A stretch of 64,000 bases of DNA from Anaerolineae bacterium (GTDB lineage: Bacteria > Chloroflexota > Anaerolineae > Aggregatilineales > JAFGMM01), in contig JAOSJO010000024.1 of NCBI GenBank assembly GCA_027494055.1, positions 248,001 to 312,000 of the forward strand, read 5' to 3'. The position numbers and the translations under genes were made by a program. The notes below the pieces were generated by a model. That model had not been told where the DNA came from and ran no database searches. It saw only the letters and a list, made by a program, of their open reading frames with translations. This document shows, piece after piece, positions 44,283-53,310 of this stretch. Positions within the stretch are counted from its first letter, which is position 1, and each line of letters opens with the position of its first letter.

Positions 44283-45149
44283 ATGGTTGCCACACACAAG
44301 AAGCAAAGCCGCCGAAACTTCTCCTTCAGGTGGAGCGCGCTTGGCCTTTACCTGTCCTTCATCCTGTTCAGCCTGGTCGTCCTGCTGCCGATCTACTGGA
44401 TGGTCAGGTCGTCCATTGCCAATCCGTCTGATTTGAACAAAGTCCCGCTCGTTTACCTCCCAACGCCAACGCTGCGCAACTTCCAGATGCTTGTTGAGCA
44501 GGTCCCCTTCCTTGAGTATCTTCGCAACTCGATCATCTTCTCCCTGGCAACGACCTTCGCCACGCTGGTCGTCAGCTACATCGCCGCTTACGCCTTCGCG
44601 CGCATCGCGTTTCCGGGCAGCAACCTCATCCTGTGGATTCTCGTCCTGTCGATGGCGCTGCCCGATGTCGGCACCATCGTGCCGCTCTACCAGATATTGC
44701 GCGACCTGCGCCTGCTGGACTCAATCATCGGGTTGACCTTCATCCTCAGCAGCGTGCTCACGCCCTTCACGGTGTGGGTGCTGGTTTCGTTCATCAAGCA
44801 GGTGCCATACGAGATCGAGGAGGCGGCCATCATCGATGGGGCGACGCTCCGCCAAATTCTCTGGCGCATCCTGCTGCCCGTCACCGCGCCTGGGCTGGTC
44901 ACGATGGGGCTGATTAACTTCATCAACGCCTGGAATAATCTGCTGTACCCTCTCTCCTTCTCGGTGACAGAGGCGTCGAAGACGCTCAGCGTCTCCATTA
45001 CCGAGGTCTTCGCCGGGTATTCACCGTGGGGAAAGCCCTGGGAATTGATTATGGCCGTCGGCGTGACGATGGTCATCCCGGTTGTGGTCTTGATCCTGAT
45101 ATCACAGAAATCAATCGTGCGCGGCCTGACCGGTGGGGCCATCAAGTAG
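44283..45149 (+). CDS. ABC sugar transporter permease (MalG/UgpE type)
   Basis: 288 aa with six predicted helices. The EAA loop is EAAIIDGATLRQILWRILLPVTAP. N-terminal LSFILFSLVVLLPIYWMVRSS is typical of MalG-type permeases. Begins 16 bases after the first permease; GAGGGCGAGGCG upstream serves as ribosome site. Partner of the gene before it. Confidence 0.93.
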   Translation: MVATHKKQSRRNFSFRWSALGLYLSFILFSLVVLLPIYWMVRSSIANPSDLNKVPLVYLPTPTLRNFQMLVEQVPFLEYLRNSIIFSLATTFATLVVSYIAAYAFARIAFPGSNLILWILVLSMALPDVGTIVPLYQILRDLRLLDSIIGLTFILSSVLTPFTVWVLVSFIKQVPYEIEEAAIIDGATLRQILWRILLPVTAPGLVTMGLINFINAWNNLLYPLSFSVTEASKTLSVSITEVFAGYSPWGKPWELIMAVGVTMVIPVVVLILISQKSIVRGLTGGAIK

Positions 45150-45194
45150 CGCGACGGCTGTTACCCTCGTGGGCTTTTCGACACGGAGTCAACC

Positions 45195-47108
45195 ATGACA
45201 GAGAGAAAAGGGCCTGTTGACAGCACCCGAAGCCGGCACGCACGCTGGCGCACCCTGCCCCTCACGAGTGTGCAGTTGGACGGCGGCTTCTGGGCGGATA
45301 GACAGGCCGTCAACCGGCGGTCGAGCCTTGTGCACGCCTACCGGATGCTTAAGGCGGCGGGCAATTTCCATAACCTCCGCGTCGCCGCCGGGCGCGCAAA
45401 CGGCGACTACCGAGGGCGGAACTTCCTCGACTCCGATGTCTATAAGTGGCTTGAGGCCGTGGCCTATGAACTGGCGAAAGCGCCTGATGCCACGCTCCGG
45501 CAGATGGCGGAGGAAGCCATCGACCTGATCGCTGCCGCACAGACGCCCGACGGCTACCTGAACACCTATGTCCAGATCGTGACGCCGGATAGCCGCTTCA
45601 GCGACCTGGACCACGGGCACGAGCTGTACTGCGCCGGGCATCTTTTCCAGGCGGCTGTGGCCTACCACCGCGCGACCGGCAGCCCCGCGCTGCTCGATGT
45701 CGCCACCCGCTTTGCGGACTACATCGACGGCATATTTGGCCCCGGCAAGCGCCCAGGCACGGATGGGCACCCTGAGGTCGAGATGGCGCTCGTGGAGCTT
45801 TACCGCGAAACGGGCGAAGCGCGATACCTGAAGCTGGCGCAATTCTTTGTGGATGAGCGGGGCAAAGGGAAGATGCGCGGGCTGGGGTGGTACGGCCCGG
45901 AGTACCATCAGGACCGTGTGCCCGTGCGCCAGGCCACCGAGATCGAGGGCCACGCCGTGCGCGCCCTGTACCTCATGGCCGGCGTGACCGACCTGTATCT
46001 TGAGACCGGCGAGCAGGCCTTGCTGGATGCCGCAAACCGCCTGTGGCGCGACATGACGGGCGGCAAGCTCCACCTCACGGGCGGCGCGGGCGCGCGCTAC
46101 GAGGGCGAGTCGTTTGGCGCGCCCTACGAGCTTCCGAGCGACCAGTGTTATTGCGAGACCTGCGCGGCGATTGCCAGCATCCAGTGGAACTGGCGTATGC
46201 TGCTCGCGACCGGAGAGGCGCGGTTTGCCGATTTACTGGAGCAAACCCTGTACAACGGCTTCCTGAGCGGCGTCGCCGCAGACGGGGAGCACTTCTTCTA
46301 CATCAACCCGCTGCTCAGTCGGGGTGGGTATGAGCGCGCCGCGTGGTACGAGGTGGCCTGCTGCCCGCCCAACATCATGCGCACCGTCGCGTCTGTGGAG
46401 CACTACCTCGCCACCACCGACGCCAGCGGCGTGCAGGTTCACCTTTACAGCCCTGCCAGCGTCAGCGCCACGCTGGAATCGGGCGAGCGGGTGGCGCTGC
46501 GCCTTGAGACGCAGTATCCCTGGCAGGGTCACGTCGCCCTCACCATCGTCGAGACCGGCGCCCAACCCTGGACGTTGCGCCTGCGCATTCCGGGTTGGCA
46601 GGAGGCCGCATCGATTCGCGTCAACGGGCAGGCTGCCAACACCGCTGCGCGCGCCGGAACTTACGCCTTGATTGTGCGCGCCTGGCAGCCGGGGGATCGC
46701 GTCGAGCTGGACCTGCCCATGCCGCCGCAGTTGCTGGAGGCGCATCCACAAATCGACGCCACGCGCGCCAGCGCCGCCATCCGGCGCGGGCCGCTGGTCT
46801 ACTGCCTTGAGCAACGCGATCAAGACCCTGATGTGGACATCTTCTCTGTCCAGATAGACGCGCGCGCGCCTCTGGAGGCCGCGTGGAATCCAGACTTGCT
46901 CGGCGGCATGATGGTGGTGAACGCCTGTGGGCACGCGCTCGACATGAATGGCTGGGCAGGGCATCTGTACCGGCCCCTGGGCGCGGTTGAGGGCCTCCCC
47001 AGGCGTCCTGTGCAGCTCCGGGCCGTGCCTTACTTCGCGTGGGCGAACCGGGGCGCCAGGGCGATGCGCGTCTGGATTCCGCGCGCCGCTGACCGTGATT
47101 CGCGCTGA
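45195..47108 (+). CDS. GH127 beta-L-arabinofuranosidase
   Basis: 637 aa. The Zn-Cys catalytic site of GH127 is visible: CYCETCAAIASIQWNWRM (Glu and Cys, the EXC pair) and YEVACCPPNIMR (the Cys-Cys pair with the nucleophile). LTSVQLDGGFW at the N-terminus and TPDGYLNTY, GHAVRALYLMAG are family features of the alpha/alpha barrel. No signal peptide, so it acts in the cytosol on imported beta-L-arabinofuranosides. Last gene of the LacI-controlled operon; a 12-bp hairpin ends it. Confidence 0.92.
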   Translation: MTERKGPVDSTRSRHARWRTLPLTSVQLDGGFWADRQAVNRRSSLVHAYRMLKAAGNFHNLRVAAGRANGDYRGRNFLDSDVYKWLEAVAYELAKAPDATLRQMAEEAIDLIAAAQTPDGYLNTYVQIVTPDSRFSDLDHGHELYCAGHLFQAAVAYHRATGSPALLDVATRFADYIDGIFGPGKRPGTDGHPEVEMALVELYRETGEARYLKLAQFFVDERGKGKMRGLGWYGPEYHQDRVPVRQATEIEGHAVRALYLMAGVTDLYLETGEQALLDAANRLWRDMTGGKLHLTGGAGARYEGESFGAPYELPSDQCYCETCAAIASIQWNWRMLLATGEARFADLLEQTLYNGFLSGVAADGEHFFYINPLLSRGGYERAAWYEVACCPPNIMRTVASVEHYLATTDASGVQVHLYSPASVSATLESGERVALRLETQYPWQGHVALTIVETGAQPWTLRLRIPGWQEAASIRVNGQAANTAARAGTYALIVRAWQPGDRVELDLPMPPQLLEAHPQIDATRASAAIRRGPLVYCLEQRDQDPDVDIFSVQIDARAPLEAAWNPDLLGGMMVVNACGHALDMNGWAGHLYRPLGAVEGLPRRPVQLRAVPYFAWANRGARAMRVWIPRAADRDSR

Positions 47109-47154
47109 CACAGACGCCGTGTCGAACACCAGCGCGACAGAACTCGTACAAAGC

Positions 47155-47183
47155 AAGACGCCCACGCAGTACGTGGGCGTCTT
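47155..47183. terminator. Bidirectional hairpin terminator
   Basis: AAGACGCCCACG (47155-47166) pairs perfectly with CGTGGGCGTCTT (47172-47183). It lies between the GH127 gene and the convergent tRNA and can serve both strands. Confidence 0.75.
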
Positions 47184-47199
47184 GAATGTGGACCATCAG

Positions 47200-47274
47200 T
47201 CGGGGCGCTCGGATTTGAACCGAGGACCTCTACAACCCCATTGTAGCGCGCTAGCCGAACTGCGCCACGCCCCG
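47200..47274 (-). tRNA. tRNA-Pro (GGG)
   Basis: Minus strand, 75 nt. Acceptor CGGGGCG pairs with CGCCCCG, discriminator A. D arm GCGC..GCGC around AGTTCGGCTA, anticodon stem CTACA/TGTAG with loop ATGGGGT (anticodon GGG, reads CCC), T stem CTCGG/CCGAG with loop TTCAAAT. No CCA is encoded. Confidence 0.93.
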
Positions 47275-47372
47275 AACACGCGCCAAATCATACCACAATC
47301 GCACGCTGGAATCAACGATCTGGCTTGCGACCCGGACGCACCGGCCAGGAACGCGCGCAAGCGCCTGGAAGA

Positions 47373-47711
47373 TCAGTCCAGCGGGGGCAGCGCATCCTGT
47401 TCAGGCGTCGCCGGCAGGTCGGGTTCGACAGCCGCGAAGAGCAGCAGCGCGCCAACGACAATCACCAGGCTGACGAGCACATACTTGACGAAATCGGCGA
47501 GAAGATTGGCTGGCGTGAAGATCGTCACAACCAGAGTTACCAACAGCGCGGCGGGGATGCCCGACATCCCGGCGCTGGCGACGTAGTTGAGCGCCCTGGC
47601 CGGCGCGCCGCCCTGAACCGGCGCAGCTTTCTCAGACGCGCGCGCAACGAAGTAGCCGCCGATCAACGCGACGGCAACGCCAACCGCAACCATGAATAGG
47701 CTACTGTCCAT
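47373..47711 (-). CDS. Small membrane protein, three helices, unknown
   Basis: 112 aa with hydrophobic segments FMVAVGVAVALIGGYFV, GIPAALLVTLVVTIF and VLVSLVIVVGALLLFAAV and a short acidic C-terminal tail. I do not recognise the family. It lies last in the carbamoyltransferase cluster, 63 bases after the DUF5989 gene on the same strand, and may belong to the same surface-modification unit. ATG 47711 follows GAAGGAGAC. Confidence 0.55.
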   Translation of the reverse strand: MDSSLFMVAVGVAVALIGGYFVARASEKAAPVQGGAPARALNYVASAGMSGIPAALLVTLVVTIFTPANLLADFVKYVLVSLVIVVGALLLFAAVEPDLPATPEQDALPPLD

Positions 47712-47774
47712 ACCGGTCTCCTTCGGTTTGTGTGCGGCAGGGGCGGGCCTGCGCGCGCCCCTGCCGGTCGTCTG

Positions 47775-47945
47775 CTAGAACAGCGTGTAGATGAACGGCG
47801 CGGCGCCCGACGCGCTGGCGAAGATCATCAGCGCGGCGAAGATCACCAGCACCACAACCATCGGGATCAGCCACCACAGCTTGCGCGCCCACAGGAACTG
47901 GAACAGCTCCCCGATCACGCCCATCCGCGACGTGAAGTCGCTCAC
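47775..47945 (-). CDS. DUF5989 family small membrane protein
   Basis: 56 aa. ELFQFLWARKLWWLIPMV then a hydrophobic helix and the C-terminal APFIYTLF are the DUF5989 pattern. Such proteins are found next to carbamoyltransferase genes (as in SxtJ/DUF5989 pairs), which matches the neighbour here. I start at GTG 47945 by frame; ATG 47924 would give a shorter MGVIGELF start as in many homologues. Neither has a strong ribosome site. Confidence 0.75.
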   Translation of the reverse strand: MSDFTSRMGVIGELFQFLWARKLWWLIPMVVVLVIFAALMIFASASGAAPFIYTLF

Positions 47946-47992
47946 ACGGCAGAGACCCGACCTGGCTTCTTAACTGGCGCTTCTGACACGGC

Positions 47993-49787
47993 TTATTGCT
48001 CCTTTCGAACGAGGAAGGACTCCATCACCAGCATATCGATATCGCTCTTGCTGAAGGTCCAGTGTGCGTTGGCGGGCGTGCTGACGATGGGTTCACCGCG
48101 CAGGTTGAACGACGTGTTGAGCACGACCGGAGTCCCGGTGACCTCGCCAAACCGGTCGATGATGTCGTAGTAGAGCGGGTTGGTCTCGCGGTCGATGGTC
48201 TGCAGGCGTCCGGTGCCGCCTTCGTGCGTGGTGGCCTCCAATTCATGCCGCTTGCTCTCGATGACCGGGCTGACCATGAGCATGAAGCGCGCCGGCAGGT
48301 TTCTATCAACGCCGGGGAAATCGAAGTACTGGGCGGCGCGATTGTCGGGCACGACCGGGGCGAAGGGACGGAACGGCTCGCGAAACTTGATCTTTGTGTT
48401 GACGATGTGCTTCATCTCCGCGCGGCGTGGGTCGGCCAGGATGCTGCGGTTGCCGAGCGCGCGGCCCCCACTCGAAGCGTCCCTGGAACAGGCCGATGAC
48501 CTTCTCGTGCGCCAGGTTCTCGGCGACAAGCTCCGCCAGCTTCCCGCGGTCGTCAAAGTGCTCGTAGCGGATGCCGTTCCTGTCCAGGAACGCCTTGATC
48601 TCGCCTTCGGTGTAGTCCTGGCCGTAGTAGGCGTGGCGCATCACGCTGCTGCGCTTGCGTGGTTTGCCGAGCACCATGTGGTACGCCCACAGCGCCGCGC
48701 CCAGCGCCCCGCCGTCGTCGCCGGCGGCGGGCTGGATGAACACATCCTCGAAACCGGCCTCGCGCAAGACGCGGAAGTTGGCGACGCTGTTGAGCGCCAC
48801 GCCGCCGGCCATGACCAGATTCTTCTGGCCGGTGCGGTTGCGCACGTTGGTCGCCATTTTCAGCATCGCCTCTTCGGTAACGCGCTGGATGCTGGCCGCC
48901 ACGTCGGCGTAGTGCTGGCACTCCCTGACAAAGGGATCGTCCGGGTTGGCGTTGGGGTCGGTGCGCGTGGTGACGAACTCGCCTTCGGGGGTGCGCGGCG
49001 GGCCAAACAGGTCGGTGAAGCGCTCGTTGTACGTGTTGGTGGGCGAATAGTGGAACGAGAAGTAATCCATGTTGAGGTTGAACGAGCCGTCGTCGTGCAG
49101 GTTGAAGACCTTGTACACCTTGTCCATGTAACGCGGCTCGCCGTAGGGCGACATGCCCATGACCTTGTACTCGCCGTTGTTGACCTTGAAGCCCAGCCAC
49201 GCGGTGAACGCCGAGTACAGCAGCCCCAGCGAGTGCGGAAAACGCTGCTCGCCGTCGAGTTCGATTGCGTTGCCGCCGTTGGGCTGGTCCTCCCAGTCGC
49301 CTCTGGCGACCCCGGTCGCTGCGGTGGTCCACTCGCCCACGCCATCGATGGTGAGCACTGCCGCCTCGTCAAAGGGCGAGCTGAAGAACGCGCTCGCTGC
49401 GTGGCTCAGGTGGTGGTCGCAGAAGAGCAGCTTCCTGGCCGGGATGTTCAGGTGCTTTTGCAGCAGGCTCTTGACCCAGAAGCGGTCTTCCAGCCAGGCC
49501 AGGACCGCCTCGCGCCACACGCCCGCCGAGCGCGGGAAGGTGCCCAGGGTGGTTAGCAGGATGCGCTCCACCTTGACCATCGGCTTCTCGTAAAAGACGG
49601 CGTAGTCCAGGTCAGGCCCGGTGATGCCGGCTCTCTTCAGCACGAACTCAATGGCGTGCTTGGGATAGCCGTTGTCGTGCTTCTTGCGCGTGAAGCGCTC
49701 TTCCATCGCGGCGGCGACCAACTCGCCGTCCTTGATGAGCGCCGCCGCCGAGTCGTGGTAGAAACAAGAGACACCAAGGATATACAT
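47993..49787 (-). CDS. NodU/CmcH-type carbamoyltransferase (one frameshift)
   Basis: About 597 aa. N-terminal ILGVSCFYHDSAAALIKDG and EERFTRKKHDNGYP, metal-site motif CDHHLSHAASAFF, then the ATP-fold segments TIDGVGEWTT and MAGGVALNSVANF. The C-terminal YrdC-like/carbamoyl-adenylate region contains FEWGPRALGNRSILADPRR, RPFAPVV and TPVVLNTSFNLRGEPIV. The frame changes in GCGGCCCCC near 48463-48470. It adds carbamoyl groups from carbamoyl phosphate to a hydroxyl, usually a sugar. Its start overlaps the stop of the 77-aa gene (TGATG). Context suggests carbamoylation of a surface glycan or lipid. Confidence 0.9.
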
Positions 49788-50020
49788 CAGAACTGCCTCC
49801 GCGCGTCTTCGAGCTGATTGCTGACCGGATCACGATTGACCCACTGAAGCGGCAGGTTCTCCGTCTTGATCTTGAGCGGGTCGCTGAGGAGACGCACGCC
49901 CAATCCAAAGGGTAACATGATCGTGTAGTAGAAGAACTGGACGATGGCGCGGCCCTGGTAGTTGCCGAGCACGCCACCAATGACTTTCCACCGCTCCCAT
50001 GCTTTGCTCAACAGGTTCAA
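49787..50020 (-). CDS. Small hypothetical protein of the carbamoyltransferase cluster
   Basis: 77 aa. GNYQGRAIVQFFYYTIMLPFGLGVRLL gives one likely membrane-associated helix, and LKIKTENLPLQWVNRDPVSNQLEDARRQF a polar tail. Its stop overlaps the carbamoyltransferase ATG, so the pair is translationally coupled. ATG 50020 follows GGGGATACCTTGAACC. Short proteins of this kind often stand beside such carbamoyltransferases. No named family recalled. Confidence 0.7.
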   Translation of the reverse strand: MNLLSKAWERWKVIGGVLGNYQGRAIVQFFYYTIMLPFGLGVRLLSDPLKIKTENLPLQWVNRDPVSNQLEDARRQF

Positions 50021-50096
50021 GGTATCCCCTCCATGGCTATGATGGATGGCCTGTCTCCAAACGGGTCGCCTATGCCAGACGGCGCGAAGCGCGAAG

Positions 50097-51443
50097 TCAC
50101 TCCCACCCTAGCTGCTCCCCGATCAGATCAAGCATCCGTTGCGCAATCAGGGCGTTGCCCTCTGGTGTGACGTGTGACAATGGATCGACGTAGATCAGCC
50201 CGTCTTGCGCGTCGAAAACATCGGCAATGTTGTAAAGGTCTCTCGACTCATTGGCCGCCTGCCGGACGTGTTCGTATACCTCCGCGAACAGGGCAACGAG
50301 CGTGCCCTCGCCCAGCGCAGCCTTGAGCGCTTCCTCCTCCTCCGTAAGCGGCTTGTCGCCATGCGCAATTGTGGGCTGCCAGAAGAAGGCGTAATCAAAC
50401 CCGTGCTGCGCAGCCAGCGCGCCCACGAGCACATGGTTCTGCAGGTAAGCCTGCGTGACCCCTTCGCCCAGGCTTGCGATGTCCACATCCGCGATGCGAT
50501 AGGCGTCCAGGCCGGTCGCCACCCCAGGCCCTCCAGCAACTGGAACGTGTTGGTCGCCTCCAGCAGCCGGCGGGCGCTGATTGCCCACCCTCCTTCTACA
50601 TAGGCGGTAATCTGCGAGAGGTTCTGGTGCGCAACCGGCTTGCCCGCCTGCGCTGCCGCGTAGATCTCGTTGATGCCGTCGTAGAAGATCACCAGATCGG
50701 GAATGTCTCTCTCCTGAAGCTGGAGCATGAGCGCGATAATGCTCTGCGTGGAAACCCACGCCGGCTCCGCGAAGTTGACCACGCAGACCGGCCCCTCGCG
50801 CAGGGAGGTCAGGCGGGTTTGAAGGTGCGCGGGGATCGTTCCCCAATCCGGCGCGCCGAGGCCCCACATCGTCGAGCCGCCGAAGGTGAAAACCCTGTAG
50901 GCATCCGCGTTGCAGTCCGCGCCGGGCGTCTCCCGGCGACCGGCTTCGTTGATGGTGATCGTCTCGCCAGCGAAGGGCGCCCTCCGCCAAACGGTGTAGG
51001 GGTTGGTATTGCGTCTTGCTAACCGCGTAGTACTCGCTCCAGTATTGGTTTGCCCATTCCTGCGTCGCGTAGTAAGGCGACTGCGAAGGCTCTAGCCCTT
51101 TTGGCAGGAGGCCCAATTTGATGACCGCGAGCGCGATGATCTCGATCACAATCAGGATGACGATCACGTTCAGGAGCATCAGCCCGACGGCGCGATAAAG
51201 CCACGCAAGCCGTCGCCCAAAGGCCCGCCCGCTCTGCAAGTCTTCGCGCCGGAGGACAAGCCCGACCAGCAGCGCCAGGAATCCGATCAGCATCAGGATC
51301 GCCTGACCGACGCCAACCTCGACCTGACCTGCGCCGACCGCGTCGGCAAGAAGCGGAACCACGATCAGCGCAAGGCCAATTGTAAGGATTGCGGTCCTTA
51401 TCATCCGAAAATGGCGGTAACCTTGTGCGACTTCTACACGCAT
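50097..51443 (-). CDS. SGNH/GDSL hydrolase-like protein, membrane-anchored, first of two (two frameshifts)
   Basis: About 448 aa. Three N-terminal hydrophobic segments (AILTIGLALIVVPLLAD, AILMLIGFLALLVGLVL, LLNVIVILIVIEIIALAVI), then an exported domain. In a middle frame (about 51010 to 50525) it reads YRVFTFGGSTMWGLG (block I), FAEPAWVSTQSIIALML, and FYDGINEIYAA (Asn of the SGNH set). The last frame ends LSHVTPEGNALIAQRML, holding the C-terminal His. Two frame changes cancel, so the annotated ends share a frame. This is an acyl hydrolase or acetyltransferase-like SGNH protein for polysaccharide decoration. Confidence 0.75.
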   Translation of the reverse strand: MRVEVAQGYRHFRMIRTAILTIGLALIVVPLLADAVGAGQVEVGVGQAILMLIGFLALLVGLVLRREDLQSGRAFGRRLAWLYRAVGLMLLNVIVILIVIEIIALAVIKLGLLPKGLEPSQSPYYATQEWANQYWSEYYAVSKTQYQPLHRLAEGALRWRDDHHQRSRSPGDARRGLQRGCLQGFHLRRLDDVGPRRAGLGNDPRAPSNPPDLPARGAGLRGQLRGAGVGFHAEHYRAHAPASGERHSRSGDLLRRHQRDLRGSAGGQAGCAPEPLADYRLCRRRVGNQRPPAAGGDQHVPVAGGPGVATGLDAYRIADVDIASLGEGVTQAYLQNHVLVGALAAQHGFDYAFFWQPTIAHGDKPLTEEEEALKAALGEGTLVALFAEVYEHVRQAANESRDLYNIADVFDAQDGLIYVDPLSHVTPEGNALIAQRMLDLIGEQLGWE

Positions 51444-51703
51444 GGTCGGGTCACGCTCGGCGTGTTCTCAACACTCAGAAATCGATGGCCGCCCCAAAGG
51501 TCTGTCGGGGCTGGATATGCTGGCGACGACGATGAAACCGGGTAGCGTCTGGAGGAGGCTGTAATGATGCGCAGTGACGGTCGGTCAGATTGGCATAAGT
51601 ATATGTGATGCATCCAGTTAACCGAAAGCATAACAAGTATTCGTGAAATCCAGGTAAACGACAGGTGAAGGCATTCTTAGCTCCCAAACCGCGAATTGGC
51701 ATG
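51444..51703. other. Intergenic region upstream of the first SGNH gene
   Basis: 260 bases without a gene. CGTGAAATCCAGGTAAACGA near 51642-51661 and surrounding sequence recur, diverged, at 53121-53140. See the remnant at 52925-53165. Confidence 0.5.
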
Positions 51704-52880
51704 TTACCGCCCAATTGGCAGCCCAAGCGCGTCCGCGTGCTCGACCAGGAACGCAGGGATGGCGTTGGCGGCGTGGCGGTGCCCCGCGGCGTTCCAGTGG
51801 CGGTCCAGCGGCAGGTAGAGGGGGCCGGCCTCGCGGCGTATGGATGGCAGCAAATCAATCAGCAACACGTCGTGCCGGGCCGCGAACTCCGCTACCAGGC
51901 GGTTTGGGTGCTCAACGTCAACCGCCTCCTCCGGCAGGGGCGTAGATTTGCAGGTATTGCTGCCACAGGTTCAGGTCGGCCTGGTAGGCGGTGGGGATGA
52001 CGACAATGACAACCTGTGCGTTGGCGGCGTGCGCGGTGTCGATGAGGCGCGCAAGCTGATCCTGCGCAAAAGCCCAGGACGCCTGCATCGCCGCGTCGTA
52101 CTCGCGCTTGAAGGCGGGTGGGAACCAGTAATCGCGGAGGCCGAACCGCCACAGCAGGGTGTTGAGCCGGTTGGTCAGAAACACGTAGGCGTGCGAGTTG
52201 CCTTGCAGCCATTCATGGATCGGCCTCAAGACCTGGGTCTTGAGGCTGTCCTCGCTGTGGGTGTAGAGCCGGCCATCTTCGACATAGACATTGGGGTCTA
52301 CGTGGTCGGTCATGTCATTCTCGGTGAAAAAGCTGACGATGACCAGGTCCGGCTCCAGTTGAAGGCCTTCGGTTTCCAGGTAGATCTCTTCCTGTTCGGG
52401 GCCGTAGCCGCCGACGCCGGCGTTGATGACTTCGTACCGGTGATCGGGGTCCGCTTCGTTGAGCTGGCTCTGGAGCAGCTTGGGATAGGCCTGGTCCGCA
52501 GGAACCTGGGCGGCAAACGTAAACGAATCGCCCAGAACGAGGATGCGGTAGGTCTCCTCCGGCTTGGGACCGTAGTCTTGCGATTCGCGCAGGTGTTGCG
52601 CGTCGGTCTGAACCTCGGTGGTAAATTCCGTCGTGCTGATGGTGCCAGAGAAGTCCGCCGCCAGGCGATAGATGCGGCGCGGGTCGGCCTCAAACAGCCC
52701 GGCGGAGATGTATTGCAGGTGTTGTGGCGCGACCAACCTCACCCCGATTTCGACCAGGCACAGCGAAACCATCACACCGACGCCGACAATCGCCAGCCGG
52801 CTCAACGCGGTGCGCAGGCAGCCTGCGCGCGGCCTGGGTGGTTGGGTAGAAGCAGTTTCGGCGGATAGCGGTGTCGCCAT
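51704..52880 (-). CDS. SGNH/GDSL hydrolase, membrane-anchored, second of two (one frameshift)
   Basis: About 392 aa. N-terminal cytosolic part, a TM helix (LAIVGVGVMVSLCLVEIGV), then an exported domain with ILVLGDSFTFAAQV (block I, catalytic Ser in GDS), NAGVGGYGPEQE (block II Gly), SFFTENDMTDHV (block III Asn/Asp) and, after the frame change near 51935-51942, LPLDRHWNAAGHRHAANA (block V Asp-x-x-His). All four SGNH blocks are found, so an active esterase or acyltransferase is likely, as in AlgJ/AlgX-type modifiers. Same strand as the first SGNH gene and the carbamoyltransferase. Confidence 0.85.
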
Positions 52881-52924
52881 TGCAGCACGATTCCAGAGAC
52901 AAACCCGGCTCTAGATCAAGTCAG

Positions 52925-53165
52925 GGGCCGATCAACATCAGAATTGCCTGACTGACGCCGACCGCGTCGGCAAGTAAAGAGCGATAACAGCCTGGATATG
53001 GCCGGTGGCGTGATGAGGCGACCTTGTGTCTGGCAGGTAACTGCCGTGGTACGCAGTTAATGACAGACCGGCACAGGTGTGTGTGGTTGGACCCAGCTAA
53101 CTGAAAGCCTAGCAGTTATCCGTGAAATCCAGGTCAACAACAGGTGAAGATAGGCTTATCTCGTG
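52925..53165 (-). pseudogene. Remnant of a third SGNH-gene 5' region
   Basis: CCGATCAACATCAGAATTGC and ACCGCGTCGGCAAG near 52928-52974 match coding bases at 51282-51352 inside the first SGNH gene, with substitutions and a small deletion. Further right, CGTGAAATCCAGGTCAACAA near 53121 matches its upstream region at 51642. The order is kept but the span is shorter (about 240 against 400 bases). This is best explained as a decayed tandem copy of the gene's 5' end and promoter region. Confidence 0.6.
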
Positions 53166-53263
53166 CGCCGCGCGTTGCGATGCCCAGCCACCGGGGCTGC
53201 GCGTCTGGGCGTCAAGCTGGCCGCTGAGCGACATCCGTGCGCCGCACATTCCTTTTGGGGTTG

Positions 53264-53272
53264 TGGTATACT
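53264..53272 (+). promoter_or_regulatory. Extended -10 promoter of the M50 gene
   Basis: TGGTATACT (TG, one base, TATACT), 39 bases before the TTG start. Confidence 0.5.
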
Positions 53273-53310
53273 TCCTGCCAACGTCCATAACATCGCCACC
53301 GGAGGCACGT

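Larger units (their letters stand above)
52881..53310. other. Intergenic region around the SGNH remnant
   Basis: 430 bases between divergent genes. Apart from the remnant at 52925-53165 and the extended -10 TGGTATACT at 53264-53272 in front of the M50 gene, I see nothing. Confidence 0.55.

Noticed and set aside
43196..44299. 367-aa ORF on the minus strand, His/Asp-rich
   Set aside because: Antisense of the first permease, whose EAA loop is clear.
47155..47183. Hairpin considered as a riboswitch or attachment site next to the tRNA
   Set aside because: Simple 12-bp stem with 5-base loop; no integrase gene and no repeated tRNA 3' end nearby.
48180..49556. 458-aa ORF on the plus strand
   Set aside because: Antisense of the carbamoyltransferase.
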